Shown piece after piece: positions 48,021 through 61,172 of a stretch of 64,000 nt of DNA. The notes below the pieces were generated by a model that saw nothing but the letters and a program-made list of their open reading frames with translations, had not been told where the DNA came from and did no database searches. The stretch spans positions 124,001-188,000 of the forward strand of contig SEMN01000581.1 of assembly GCA_005408345.1 (NCBI GenBank), given 5' to 3'. Each line of letters opens with the position of its first letter. Positions within the stretch are counted from its first letter, which is position 1. Source of the stretch: Macquaria australasica (taxonomy: Eukaryota > Chordata > Actinopteri > Centrarchiformes > Percichthyidae). A program made the position numbers and the translations under genes.

Positions 48021-48699
48021 TGAGTGGTGGTTTGACTGACTACGGCCGTGCACTGCTACCCTTTTCCGGACATTACCCTGACGAGCTGTATATGAGAACG
48101 CAAATGTCCAAATCAGTTGAATCAGACTGTAATGTCTGATCGAACAATGACCTGCTCTATTCACACATGGGCTCAGAGGATTCACAGCGAGTGAGTCGGC
48201 ATGTTGATGCCGTTGCACGGGGTGTAGCTGCTTCGTACTTTTTTCTGCTTGCCTGTACATTGCTTTCCACTCTTTCATTGATATTGCGGTTACGTCCAAA
48301 CACATGTAGTATTGATATCAACGCGAGTCCTCCTTCTCCTGCACCCTCTACCCAGGCGCCACCCCTCGCCTTAATCAAACAGAGCATTTCCAGTAGGTGA
48401 GAACATGTCTGACATGGACTATCTCCTGTTGTGTGCTACATGATGTGTGAAAGGGCAGCTCCGAACAATGTCCTGACCTGATTCTCCAGACATGTAAGAA
48501 AACGGCTACAGTGCCAACTGCAGATGACAGAAGTCTTAGTTTGGTGTGAGCTGTTTGGTTAACTTCTCTCTGCTCCAGTAGTGCTGGAACCTGGCTGACC
48601 CTACACAAGGCAGTCAGAGAATCTCCACTATGGACAGCACTGTGTCACAACTCACTGTATTGGAAACTGAACTGTTTTTCCCCTTTCGCATGAAAAAAA

Positions 48700-48960
48700 T
48701 ATCTCTCTAAAACAGAATCTGCACAATTTCCCTCTCTGGCCATCATGGTCTTTTCTCTCCCAGTTTAATTCTCTTCCAGTCTTATAGATTTTTATCCCCT
48801 CTTCCTCTAACTGTCCGTCACTTTATTCCCTTCCTCCTCTGCTCTCCTCTGTTCTCTTTCTCTTCCTGTCACTTGTCAAAACCTTTTTTTTCCCCACCGT
48901 TCCCTCTGCTCTTTTTCTCTCCCCACTTCTCTCCGTTGGCCTCATTCCAAACTTTTCTTT
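48700..48960. other. Pyrimidine-rich tract
   Basis: Roughly 260 bases rich in TCTC, CCTCT and TTTCTC phrases, without coding signal. Confidence 0.5.
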
Positions 48961-50971
48961 AGAATTTGATTTTGTTTCTCACCCTCTCAGTGCATCAATT
49001 GCACTTTCAGCTCATTTATGGGTATGAAATCTTTATAGTAATTTAATGGCAGAACACATCGCTGATTAATTGCTGGGCTCTTATGTTTTTATGCCCCTTC
49101 CTTTGCTCTTCCTCTGTGTCTATATGTACGTTATCCTCTTTCCTTTAACCCCGTTCCATTCTGTGTTTTCCCTCTGAAACGTATCCTGGCACATTAGAGT
49201 AAAGCTTTATTTCTACATAACAGTTGTGACATTGAGTGGTCTGGAAGTTTTCAAAGCCTCCAGCAGCTCCATTTTTACTTCTTGTGAATTTTGCTCCCAC
49301 ATGACATTGGCTAAACTGCTGAGATTGCGTGCGTGTCTCCCAGAAACGCTTGATTTGTTTATATCTAAATTAGAGTTTCCAAAGAATCCTGTGAAAGCAA
49401 CACAGGAACACTATAACCATGTGATCTGATGGTTGCTGGTCAATAAAACATACATTCTGAAATGGTTTCATGTAAGGCTCCCAAAATGCTTGAAGGCCAA
49501 AGAAAGATGGAGTGTTGGAAAAGTATGTTGAGTATGTTTATATGGCCCCAATTTGCTCTTTATTCTGATCTGAAGTAAAGACTGTCCTCACCAGGAACAT
49601 GACAGCATTGGTCATTTGTTCAAACACTTTAAACAACCCATGTTTTCCTGGCAAGCAACCTCTTGTAGGTCAAATAATGTCTGTGGTCTGTCAGAAGCAA
49701 AGGAGGAAGTAGAACTATGTTCCAGATAAGGTCCAGATGTAAAAGTTGGTTGTATAAAACATGTAACTTCTACACCAGAGACTGCGGCCTTAACCAATGT
49801 GTTTTAGTTACATTTAAACGTTAACCTTAGATGTGGCAGACCAGAAAGCAGATGTATGACTAATTATTGTAAAGGTGATTTGTAATGTTTTTGTAAGGCG
49901 CTGACAAATGTCATCCTGTTGAGAAGGACCCCAGCTGAGAAAATGCTCATATGGGTCAATTTGGAAGACAATATTTTTTGATTTAGTTCGGAGGACATGT
50001 TCTTTAAATGATAAGGCTGGTGATATTTTATATTTTTTCAAAACCAACATTAAATTTATCCTACTAACAATTGTTTTGTGTTCTTATTCCTCTGCGCCAC
50101 AGAGCCCCATTGTTTTCCAAAGAATATTAAAAACACATCAATGATTCACACCATTGCACTGAGTGACATGTTCCTTCATTACATGAACACAGTTTATTTT
50201 GACTCAATCCCACATACACCGTCCTGCTGCCCCATATACTAACTAGAGCACCAAATGTGGATTAATCCACCACTGGAAATAGTCCCCAAAAACTGCATAA
50301 AAATGAACTTCCATTTCCTGTTTGAGTAACTTTTGTAACGTTTTGTAAAGGTAACATTTTAAAAACTGCGGTGGCCGGCTGAAAGTATATATTTGTGAGC
50401 TATATTTGATTAAGATCTTCAGTAGGAACAAATGGGATTGCGGCTGAGAGCCACTGACATGGCAGGGACGTCAGAAAGTATTGAGAGACAGACTAACATA
50501 TTGTTGGTGTGATGTTAAAGTACAAAAGTAAAATATAGAATACCAAAAGCCTCATCCTTTAAGTATCAAGAAACTTAAATAAACCTTCATCTGAAGATCC
50601 TGATTGGAGTGGCACCCGGTCCAGCTCTCCAGTCTGGGAAGGCAATTCAGGGGACACCTGGTAAATACCTGGCCAGCTCGTCAGTCACGGCAGCTGGGAT
50701 TTCAAGTGAACAGCTCGCCACTGTGCCTCCGTTGCTGTGTCAGTTCCATAGCTGTTAATTCAGGCTTTTGTGAATTAGAATCGAGGCACTCGTAACTACC
50801 TGGGGACTGGGCCAGGTATAATTTAGACTACTAATCGCACACATAGAATTTCCATGTTTAGAATCACTGGGAGCAGGGGTGCTGTTTTTGACAGTTTTTT
50901 TGGTTTTGCATCAGGCAAGATCAAGTAGTGAGGTTTTATTTCCTTGTTTGTTTCTTTTAGGTAAAGTTAGC

Positions 50972-51418
50972 TGTGGCTCTTATTTTATGTTCCGTGTATC
51001 TTTTGGTCATTTGATATTCCTTTCAGAAACAGCTATTAAATTGTGGGCAAGATAACACCAAATTTAGTGCCACAAACACTACATCTCTCCAGAAATCATT
51101 AAAATGTCTGATTCCACTTTTGCGCTCTGCGTGCTCCCGTGAGGTGCGTGCAGTGGTCACTGTCCTTCACGGTGAAGGAAAGTCAGAAATCCACAAATGT
51201 GAAAAAATCTCAAAAACAGAAATTAGACTTGTTTTTTTTTTTGGTTTTCTAATTAATTTGATTACCCACATCAATATGAAAACAGGAAAACACATTTATT
51301 TTCTTTTTTTGATGCCCACAAAAAACAAAATTCTGACCCATTTTTTTGTGTTTTAATACCCATTTCTGAAAGAAAAATTGAATGACCAAAAGATACACGG
51401 ACCTTTTAAGAGTCCTGT
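50972..51418. mobile_element. Inverted-repeat element with 'CCGTGTATCTTTTGGTCATT' arms
   Basis: The left arm (about 50988-51045) and right arm (about 51350-51406) are reverse complements over some 55 bases, both centred on 'CGTGTATCTTTTGGTCATT' and 'CTTTCAGAAA'. Weaker matching extends outward to 'CTCTTA' on both sides. There is no transposase frame. It is probably a MITE of the Tc1/mariner or a related class; no clear target duplication was found. Confidence 0.6.
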
Positions 51419-51663
51419 TTTGGTTATACGTATTACTTGATTTGAATAGTACCCACCGGCCCTTTTTCCTTTGTAGTTCGCCTCTTTTTTTATATCCAAG
51501 TTCTTTGTAAATAATTCACTTTATTTCACCAAATCCGTCTGGTTTTATGTTGCTTCCCCTTCCCATAGTGAGCTGGGTCGTAACAGCTTGCCGGCTCATC
51601 AGCCCAGGTGAACCGCCTCTCGAACTGATCTGCACTCCGCCAGCCTCCTTCCTACAAGGGGAG

Positions 51664-51664
51664 A

Positions 51665-51706
<42 letters not shown>
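51664..51706. repeat. (CTAT)n microsatellite
   Basis: About 10 uninterrupted CTAT units. Confidence 0.95.
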
Positions 51707-52202
51707 GATGGTCTATCCTTCAGCTATCTGTCTTATTTTAATTAATGAATAAGCCAGTCAGTTCAGAGCTGTCAGAGTGTGTATTTGCTCTCATCAAGTT
51801 TCCCCTCCTGTGCTCCAGTTTCCCTGCGCTGCCTTACAGTAGGGACAACCGGCCCCCATCAATATTTAAAATGCATTCTAATTAAGCTCCGGCTGCACCC
51901 TTGGCGCCTGAGACGAGCAATGGGATGAAATTAAAGGCGCCCCTCACCCTCTGCTGCCTCCACGTCCCCATTGACTTTTTCTTCAACCTGGAAACGACAA
52001 CAACAACAAATTGCTGCTCACTCGCCACATCTGCTGGGGGTGTCTGAGCGTGGGGGCGGAGGATGTGGACACCTCATAGCGAAACATGGTTCATCTAATG
52101 GAGGGTTAAATATTTATGGCCTCCTTGATCCTCCTGTACAATGTGGCTGTGCTGATGGATGTATGTAGGTTAAGTTAGCCTGGTACAAAGAGGGACTGTC
52201 TA

Positions 52203-52371
52203 TGTGTGTGTGTGTGTGTGTGTGTTGGTTTATGTTCCCGTGTGATCGTGTTTCAGCGCTGACGATGAAGAAAATGTTTCACCCTCATTTGATTGAAGTG
52301 ACCTAAAGAGACAAACTAATAGAGTGCAGACTGTCTGTCACAACTGTGTGTGTGTGTGTGTGTGTGTGTGT
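52203..52371. repeat. Two (GT)n microsatellites
   Basis: GT runs at 52203-52224 and 52345-52370, separated by about 120 bases. Confidence 0.9.
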
Positions 52372-52399
52372 TTGATGACAGCAACAGTCAACTAAGTGA

Positions 52400-54540
52400 A
52401 CGAGACAAAGAGAGATGGAAAGCATCGGACAGACGGGGAGAAATGAATGAAAGAGGAATCTGTTGTTTCGAAAATGGATAATGTTTACCGAAATATATGT
52501 ATGTGAGCAAGTAAGAGAAAAAGGAGTGATGAGTGTTGTTTCTTTGCGTGTCTAGCTGACAAAACTGTATGTGATATTGTATGGGTGATGCCCAACTTGT
52601 GCGCACACACACCCAGAGTCATTATGACATCATGCCTGCCACGTTTCTCTGACCAGTGTCATTTTATCCGTTTTCTCGAACACCAAACAATGATGGATTA
52701 CTTGAACAAAAAGAGCTGTCAACATGTCGCTTAGAAATTCATTGTTTTTTAACCGGACAGCTTAGACATGTATTATTCTTTAATAGATCAGCTTAGAAAT
52801 CAATTTTGTTTTCAAAACTAAACCCATCTTGAAGTATGAAGTAAGAGTCCAACACATTTTTTTTTAGAAATCGTCGCCTTGGTTGAAGGTCATACTCTTC
52901 CATTGCATGGGTGGAGCTCTGCTGGACACTGGACTCCATGTAATAATGAGTTGTAATATTATATATAAAAGCAGAGAGTCAGAGAGATGTTAATCGAAAA
53001 GTCTTTTACAGCAGCAGCAACACATTTTTTTTCTTTTCAACAACTTTTAATCACTGAATAGAAAGCATGCTTAAGTCTTTGCATACCAGAGCCAATGATT
53101 TTGATGTCTATTTCTTGTCACTTAACAACTAACTCCACAAAACATAGTGAGTGGAAAGTATGAGTGTTGCAGCATTTATTTCAGTGCCTACACTCCTACA
53201 GTCTTTGAAGAATGTGCTATTGCTGGGCTTTTATGTTCTTTCTTTTCACACCTTAGATTTCCATTAGCTTTAGCTTCCTCTCTGTTTGCCTAACTTTCCT
53301 TTACTTTTACTTTTTAGTGACTCTTTTCATTGCTGTCTGTGGCACAGCCTAAATCTCTGTCTAATAAAACGATTAATGTCAAATTTTGTTCACCCGCTTG
53401 CTCGCTTGTTGTTGTTGTTTTGATCCCACCTATTGCGTTATATAGGGTATGTGCCTGTATGATTGTGTGTATGGGGCTGTGATCTCAACCTCGCTGTGTT
53501 AAGTTAAAAAGACTCGTCTTCAAAGCTTTGTCAGTTAACAAGATGTATGGGAGTTCATACTGAGGGAAGTATCTTGAAAGACAGTTATTTCCACCTCATT
53601 ACACACACATTTGCTCTATATCTACCCCCACTCACACACACACATCATACACACACACAGTCACATGCACAGAGATCATGAAAGACACCTCTTCCCACAC
53701 ATATGCACACACATACACACACATGGAGACACTAATAAGGGCCTGATTGAAATGCTGATGCTTCAGAAAGGGGTGAGCCCCATGTTTTGAACCCATGAGG
53801 AACTCGATCCATCAACCGATGCAGTGACAGGTTCATAACACATGCAGAGATGAAGGAGTGTGAGTGTGTGTGTCTGTGCTTTGTAGTTATGATTCACAGT
53901 GGTTAAGTGATGCAGGACACCTATGTGAGGGTGGGCCACCCTGAGGATCAGTGCGTGTATGAGCAAAGTGTATTCGAGCCTTGCATCCCACTTGTGTATA
54001 CTGTATGTGTGTATTTTTCTAATTTACAGTTATTATTCATATCCATATACTTATACAAGTGTGGAATGTATAGAAGCACTCCTTGTATTTGTGTCTCTGA
54101 CTGACGTCTCCTCTCATCTCCACTGTAGAACTGCGTATATTCAGTGTTGGGAGTAAATACAAGTTTATTTGCTCGAATCGCTGCGGCACAACACAACAGA
54201 TAACACGGCTAATGGTGGAAGATGACATTCTGTTTAAAATCAATGTACAGCCGAGTCCGACTGCCTTCGCACAAACAACTACTTGATTCATCTCTTCTTG
54301 ATGAGGGCCCTCGTCTGTGAAAACCAACGGCAGAATGTTTCAGTGGTTTGATCATTGGCTCTTGAACATTTCCGGCGCCACGCGATTGATTTATGACTCC
54401 AGAAATGGGCCCATAACTTGTGCTCTCTTCAAAAGGTTGTAGCTTTGTTTTTGATTATTAGACACGTTTATTGTAACTTTACAGTGCAACAGGTTCGAGA
54501 TGTAAAACAAGGTGTGTCACAGTCTTTATTGCTACAATAC
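52400..54540. other. Gene-free sequence with CA-rich patches
   Basis: ACACAC patches occur at 53600-53730. No coding or RNA gene was recognised. Confidence 0.35.
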
Positions 54541-54555
54541 TTCATTTTGGGGTCA

Positions 54556-54815
54556 ATTATGGTAAATGGACTTCACTTATATAGCGCTTTTCAACCTTAA
54601 TGGTTCCCAAAGCGCATTACAGATTAGTCTCATTCACCCATTCACACACACATTCACACACCGATGGTGACGGAGCTGCCATCCAAGGTGCTGGCCTCCA
54701 TGGGGAGCAACTTAGGGTTCAGTGTCTTGCCCAAGGACACTCTGACATGAATGAACCGCCAACCTTGGCATTAATGGATGAGCCACTTTACCTCCTTAGC
54801 CACAGCCGCCCCAAT
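54556..54815. repeat. Teleost dispersed repeat ('TATATAGCGCTTTTC' to 'CCACAGCCGCCCC')
   Basis: It opens 'GTAAATGGACTTCACTTATA', then 'GCGCTTTTCAACCTTAATGG', 'AAAGCGCATTACA', 'TTCACCCATTCACACACACA', 'CAGTGTCTTGCCCAAGGACA', and ends 'CCTTAGCCACAGCCGCCCC'. I recognise it as an essentially full-length copy of a very abundant teleost repeat. It has no coding part. Confidence 0.7.
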
Positions 54816-55454
54816 TACAATGTATTACTGATAGAAACATCACTTTTTAGACATAACCCATTAAGAATTTAGTTCAAAGTTTAAATGTGACGAGTAAATG
54901 CAGAAATGAGCAGCTACTGAATCTGGGAGCTACCCAACCACTGTATTCTACAATGGCAAATAGCCCCTTTTACCCTACCTGCATTTTAATTGTTGGAACT
55001 TAGTCGCTGTAATCTCTTATTGAGGGTTTCTTTCATCCATCTATCTGAAAAAGTGAGCCATGTTCCTGGGGTTTACTACAATATATATGAGTATCTACTA
55101 CAGCATGTGGTATTAGCATTCGAACACTTTGTGACTTCAGTGAAAATGTTAAGTTTACGACTAGCGCTGCAGCGTTTGTAATTGTCACTGTTGGTTTCTT
55201 TCTAATCCATGATATCCCCCCACACTCCACCACTTTTAGCTGCAATTAGCTGCGGCCACTCAACTGGCCTCTTCTGCTGAGCTTGTGACGTTTAACTCCC
55301 CGAAGGTCTTAGGCTTGAGGGTAAATGGTGTTCAAAGGCCTCTAAAAACTTTCTGTTTACATTCAGCGTTTCTCACCAAAATGCATTGTATCCTTGAGGT
55401 CTAACAAACGTTTCCTTCCTCAGAAAACATCTGGCTTTGGCTTTACTTTACTAC

Positions 55455-55632
55455 ATTACGTGAACGCCGCTGTCAGTCTGAACATCCCACCAAACCCCAT
55501 TCAAAAATCTGGCAATTCAATAAAGCGTTGCTTGATAGTCTATATCCAAAAAAAGGAACGAATAGAAAAAGATTCATATTGAACAGCCAAATCCGATTCG
55601 ACTGACTGAATTCTGAGTCTGTTACAGCCCTA
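55455..55632 (-). mobile_element. hAT-type MITE, inverted partial copy
   Basis: The reverse complement matches the left part of the element at 57764-58350: terminus 'TAGGGCTGTAAC', then 'ATAGACTATCAAGCAACGC', 'GCCAGATTTTTGAA'. The terminus falls at 55632. The other end is not resolved. Confidence 0.65.
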
Positions 55633-55829
55633 CACTAAACTTTTTGCTGGCATGAATAAATGGGAAGGTGTTGGCTAGTAACAAATCATGTTCAGCTCTT
55701 GATTCTTTTCAGAGAAGGATGTCAGGCATGTATGTGAGATATCTTCATAGTGTTGATCCTACTGAAATGAAGAACTTCCAAAGAGCCATCACTTACAGTG
55801 TGAACAGGCAGTCACGATTGGTTTTTCAT

Positions 55830-56085
55830 TAGGTATTTTTGTTACTCAATCAATGCTAATGCCCACACGCCGCTCCCAAGGCTCCTCTTGTGATTGAAAT
55901 TTGGATGAAGATTTGGTGCTGCAGCTTTCTCTCAGCTCATTTCCCCGTCTCTCCACTCCAACTGTCATAACAACCAACATAAAATCTGCTTGAGTAGGTG
56001 GATTGGCACTTTTGCTTAGAAGAAACAAAGCATCTTGACAGATTTATGTTTTATGGGCTGTACTGGGAGATAATAGCACAGTTTG
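55830..56085. repeat. Low-copy block repeated at 59597-59738
   Basis: The phrases 'TGCTAATGCCCACA', 'CTCCTCTTGTGATTG', 'CTTGACAGATTTATG' and 'AATAGCACAGTTTGT' occur here and again, in the same order and direction, 3.77 kb downstream. This copy is longer by about 110 bases in the middle. No coding frame is shared. Confidence 0.65.
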
Positions 56086-56708
56086 TAGCTAGCCCACATC
56101 ATTAATACTCAATTATAGATTTTTATGAACTCGACTCCACCACTTTGATGCCAACAGACAGGTGATGCCAATAAGGCAGGAAAAGACACTCGGGCAGAAA
56201 TCATTACAGTATGTTGTTAGTTACCAAAAATGAATGGGACATGCACCTCCTCATGAAGTGTCACATTTCTGAGTAGCCTAATTAAGACGTGATGAATATG
56301 CCAAAAGCCTGTAATTAAAGGGACTGAAATTGAGCAAAAACAGCCTGGGATTCAAAGGGTTAACAGTTCATGTGTCGATTGTACACAAATAACTCCGCAA
56401 TGTTTAGAGTGACATGGGTAAAATATCAGGACAGCAGGGAGATGAATAAGCAGAAGAGCAAACGCATCACGCACCAGAGAAAACAAAAGCAGGGACTTGA
56501 GGATTACAACTTTATCCCCTCCCAAGATGCAATGACTGAGCCCAAAGTCAAAACTTTAATTTTACGGTTCCACTGAGGTACAGCTGTGTTTATAACACTT
56601 CTCACTAAAAAGCCACTGCACTACTGGATTCCCCCTGCAGTGTGCATATTGGGTAATTGTCTAATTAACAGCCAACTAATGTCATCTCCCATTTCCTCTC
56701 TGGCTTTT

Positions 56709-56727
56709 ACACACACACACACACACA
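56709..56727. repeat. Short (AC)n tract
   Basis: Nine or so AC units. Confidence 0.85.
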
Positions 56728-57289
56728 ACATATTAGGTGCTATTATGCATTTCTGCAAGGTAAAAACCATTCTCTGCTAAGCTAATTGAAATGTGTGAAC
56801 TTGCAGTAAAAGGGGAAAAGCTTTCAATGGTCTTAAAGCAAAAATCAATTATTGTTATTGCTATGATAGAGAGAGAGGGAAAGACAGGTTCCATTAAAAA
56901 TTCAGAGGTACCTGTGGGTAATGGCTGCAGACAGAGCTGTCCAGAGTCTTCCATTGCAGCCATTGTTGAGCTGTCAAAGCAAAGGAGTTTGTGGATATTG
57001 AAAGAAGGAGACGCAGTTTATGAGATACACTGAGATCTGCGTGAGTGACAGGACGGAGTCTCACCAGTATATGACACACACCTACGAGAAATCTCTAAGG
57101 CACTGGGTTTTCACATTGATAACAAAGTGACAGCACATGGACACATACCGAGTGACATACATGATCACAACCAAAATAGGTATTTCACAGAGGTCAGAGA
57201 ATAGACTTACGGCTGACGGCAATAAACCAATGTACATTTTTGACAGTCACATTTCCTCATTTTCTTTGTTTTGCTTTTCACCCTGTGAA

Positions 57290-57610
57290 ACGTTTACCTG
57301 CTGGTGGCGTTAGAGGGGATCACCAAAGTCATTAGGTGTTATCTGTACCAAATGTATAAGCAATCCATCCAAAAGTTGTTCAGATAATTCAGTAAAGGCC
57401 AACAATGTCAACCTGCTGGTGGCATTAGAGAAAAGAACTCAGAGTATCACCAAAGTCAGTAGGATTCATCCTCTGGTGACCCTGAATGTCTGTGCTAATA
57501 GTTGTTGACGTATTTCAATCTGGAACCAAGTAGTGGGCCGACCGACCGACAGGCCGACTAATGCTGCCATCACTTGCGCCATGTTGTTAGCATGGTTAAA
57601 AAAATCACCT
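57290..57610 (-). repeat. Third copy of the 'GATCCCCTGACTT' repeat, with internal duplication
   Basis: 'ACCTGCTGGTGGCGTTAGAG', 'ATCACCAAAGTCATTAGG' and, about 120 bases on, 'CAACCTGCTGGTGGCATTAG' and 'ATCACCAAAGTCAGTAGG' show that part of the repeat is present twice in tandem. The direction is opposite to 8465-8700. Confidence 0.6.
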
Positions 57611-57763
57611 GTGTGGTTGCCCATGCACTCCTTCCCAGATCTCACAGATGTTGATGAGTAGAATGGAAAGTTACGTAAAAAATGTTATCAGTTTCTCATT
57701 GCATATTAGTCACTTAAAAAAGTAATTACATCACTTTACTAATTACTCAACAACAGTTACATT

Positions 57764-58350
57764 TAGGGCTGTAACTGACTCAATATGATTATTCGTCTGT
57801 TAATTCCTTTTTTTTCATATAGACTATCAAGCAACGCTTTATTGAACTGCCAGATTTTTGAACAGGGTTCGGTGGGACGTTCAGGGTGACAGCGATGTTC
57901 ACGATATAGTAGCCCTGCTAACTGCGCTAACGACTGATCTGAAATGTGCAACATTTTTTGCCGACACTAGATATCAAACAAAAGTCAGAGACTATATCGT
58001 ATTAAGTTGCTGTAAGCTGTAAATTCACCACTTCTAAGCAAAAGGCAGAAGATAACATTATCTCTGAGCCTGACCGGGCAAAGCCTCTCTTCCTCCGTGC
58101 AGCTGCCTCTGTCTTCACCGAGCCGACGGGACGACTTGACGTAGTGGAGTGATTTTACCCCGGAGAGCAGCGTGTAAGTGAGGAGCGCTCACTCTGCAGC
58201 TACTTCTGGGAACCGAAATCTCCCCAGAAGTACACTGCACATTGACTGACAAAAAACACCCAAAAACGACTGCTCGACTTGAGGAATCTCAGTCGACTGA
58301 GGGGTCTCTGACTGGTGATTTCAATCTTTGACTGTCAGGGGGCAGCCCTA
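57764..58350. mobile_element. hAT-type non-autonomous element with 8-bp target duplication
   Basis: The left end 'TAGGGCTGTAACTGAC' and the right end, reverse-complemented, 'TAGGGCTGCCCCCTGAC' share the TAGGGCTG terminus typical of hAT MITEs in fish. The flanks are GTTACATT (57756-57763) and GTAACATT (58351-58358), 7 of 8 identical, the length hAT elements produce. At 587 bp it has no transposase frame. Confidence 0.8.
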
Positions 58351-59353
58351 GTAACATTATTCGTGATTTTACTTTCGTTACTCGACCCAGCTTCATCAAA
58401 AGTGTTTTTAAACAACTCTAAATCCTCCACACCCACACATTACATGTTCTGTATTTAACACATTAAAATAGAAAACAGGACATTACGGTGGTTTAAGAAG
58501 CAGCCAGTTGGTTTTGGAGGTATTTACTGACCATCAATGATGACTTGCTTAACGTTAGCCACAGTGACTGCGCACAGCTTTACAAAAATCCTGTCCTCAC
58601 AGTGAAGGTGCAGGGTCCACACAACGTCCAAATATGAACTAAACCAATTAGTTCATAGTAGTGGATAATGTTACCGAGCCAGCTAAGGACACACATCTAC
58701 TGTAAATAAAACAACTTTGGAGCGTTTCCCTTCTTTTGGTACATGTTAGCTTGCCTCCCCACCTCCAGCCCCTGCACTATGCTAGCAGGTCCTGGACCAG
58801 TCGGTCCACTAAGCACACTGGAACCAAACTGATATTAACCCACCATCTAACTCCTGTTAAAACAGTGAACAAATTGACCCCGAAATTGTCAAAGTAATGG
58901 GACATTAGTAGGCTAACTGTAAGGTATTTACTGAATTTCAAATTGTTATCCCTTATACTAATCTTTACTGGAAAGTAATGAAAACAACACAGGTTGTAAA
59001 ACAAAATCAAATCCTGAGATCAACATCATGATTAGGTCCTAACAAGTAAACCACTTGGTGGACACGTTCCTTGCAGTACCAGCACCATGTGCATAACCAT
59101 TAGTATGGGTGGATATTTCCAGTGGGAGTAAACCCCAGAAGCCTAGAACCTGCTGGTATATTCTTTCTTGCTTTCTTTCTTTCTTTTATACCCTCTTTTT
59201 TCCTCTCTCTTCCTGTGTCCCTCACCACAGACACACAGTCATTCATGCACAGTGTTATTCAGTCTTCCCGCAGGCTAGAAACCTCCCTGCTCACTATTAA
59301 AGAGACACAGAGGTACTGAGATAAGGGGGAGCTTAGGGGTTAGGGGAATGCCC

Positions 59354-59378
59354 GTGTGTGTGTGTGTGTGTGTGTGTA
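59354..59378. repeat. (GT)n microsatellite
   Basis: About 12 GT units. Confidence 0.9.
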
Positions 59379-59596
59379 AGTAGCCCATTACATTAAAGAG
59401 AAAAAAGTGTATATGTGTAGGAAAGAGAGAGTGAGTGGGAGAGATGAAGGAATGTCAGCTCCCCTGGATGCACCATTCCCCTGACCAAGCCAATGCTCTA
59501 ATCAGAAGCCTGGAACTGCATGAGGTTCAGGATGCACTGGGGTTGATGAATCATTAACATGATCTGATTCACATAGAAAAGACAACCAGGTAAGAA

Positions 59597-59738
59597 GGTA
59601 TTGTTGCTCAGTCTGCTAATGCCCACATGCAGCTGCCAAGACTCCTCTTGTGATTGCAATTTGGCTGAAAATGTGCTTCTTGACAGATTTATGCTTCTTA
59701 AAGTGGGCTTGAAAACAATAGCACAGTTTGTGCTATTA
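59597..59738. repeat. Shorter copy of the block at 55830-56085
   Basis: It holds the same ordered phrases as the upstream copy but lacks about 110 internal bases. It could be a local duplication, or both could belong to an unrecognised low-copy repeat. Confidence 0.65.
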
Positions 59739-61172
59739 CCTTTTTAGTATAAGCTACACAGTTACTGAATCACAAAGATGACTTAAAAAAACACTGATGA
59801 GTTACACTGCACGGCATCAAAGCGTCAGTGTCAAATATTTACCATGACCTTGCAGAATTGTGACTTGCTGTGACTCCAACGCAAAATGCAGACTTTGTTT
59901 TTTGGTGATTTGTTGGTAAATTATGATATTAAAACATGCATTTTTTTTGTTTTCATTGTCATATAAAAATTAGTTGATATGTTAGATGAGTGGTTCTGTC
60001 TTTTTGTGACCCCTGGTTGCTGTGACCAGTTCAACCAGAGTCATTTATTCCTCCTTGTTTTATTTGAATATTTTTCATAGTTCAGATTATCCAACAATGA
60101 ACTTTTTTTTTGTAAATTAAAGAGATTAAAGGTTTCTTTCTGCTTTTCAAGCCCATTAATCATCTCTTGACCCCTCAAATATGTCTTGTGACCCCTTGTG
60201 GAGGTTCCAACCCCCAGGTTGAGAACCACTGTGTTGGAAACCCATGTGTTAGAAGACACTAAAGAATACTTAAGGATTGTTGTACATGAAAACAAATTCA
60301 AAATCTCTAAAAGAAGAACAAAAACTGCACTTAAAGCTTTTGTTGATAAGAAAGATGTGTTTGTTGTACTTCCTACAGGATTCACTCAGCACTATGTCAC
60401 ACGCTTCGTTGCTCTGATTGGTTGTAGTTCTATCCAATAGTGTCCAGAGGCATTTTGGTCTGTGCCCGTTGATAACGCCCCCTTGGAAATCAAAAATGAA
60501 CTGAGAGGTTCCAGACGCATTTTCAAATTGGTCTGGCGATGTCAGACTAATGTTTAATGGCAGGAAATGTCAAAACAGAATTGTATCTATCGCCCACCAG
60601 TTTGAAAGCGAGAAATTTCATTCCTCATCTCGTGGGTGCCCCTCCTGAATGCCACAGCAAAAATGTTTGCAGGATGAATGCACTGTGAACTGCAGTCCTC
60701 ATGTTAAGGTAAGCTTTCAGACACATTAGTGTACATGATGGTGCATTGATTTCCAATTTTGCTTATCTGGTCATTTGCTTATCTGGTCTTCCTGTGATAA
60801 ACTCTGGTCGTCTCAGGTTGTGCCTCCAGTGGCCAGACAGATAAGTAACCCAGAGGTTGATGGAGTGAAACAGTCCTCTGCTACGTGATAACTTTTCAAA
60901 CGAGGCCACATGCTGTGCGGCTTACGACAAATCCCACCGCTGCTACTTAGCGTTGTTGTCCAGCTGTGTCTGCTCTTTCTGTTAGTAAATTTAACTTCAC
61001 AGTATCAAGACATCGGCCCCTTGCAAAGTAAAATAAAGATCCTTTCCATGCATTGTCAGACATGCATTTCTTCTGCTACTGATGCCTACTGTTGTACACT
61101 CTGGATATTGGAGTGAAATATAAAGCAAACCAGATGTCACTTTATACACAGTCACTTTATACTTATACACTA

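Noticed and set aside
56335..56365. 'CAAAGGGTTAA' as a piggyBac right end
   Set aside because: No matching TTAACCC left end was found within reach.
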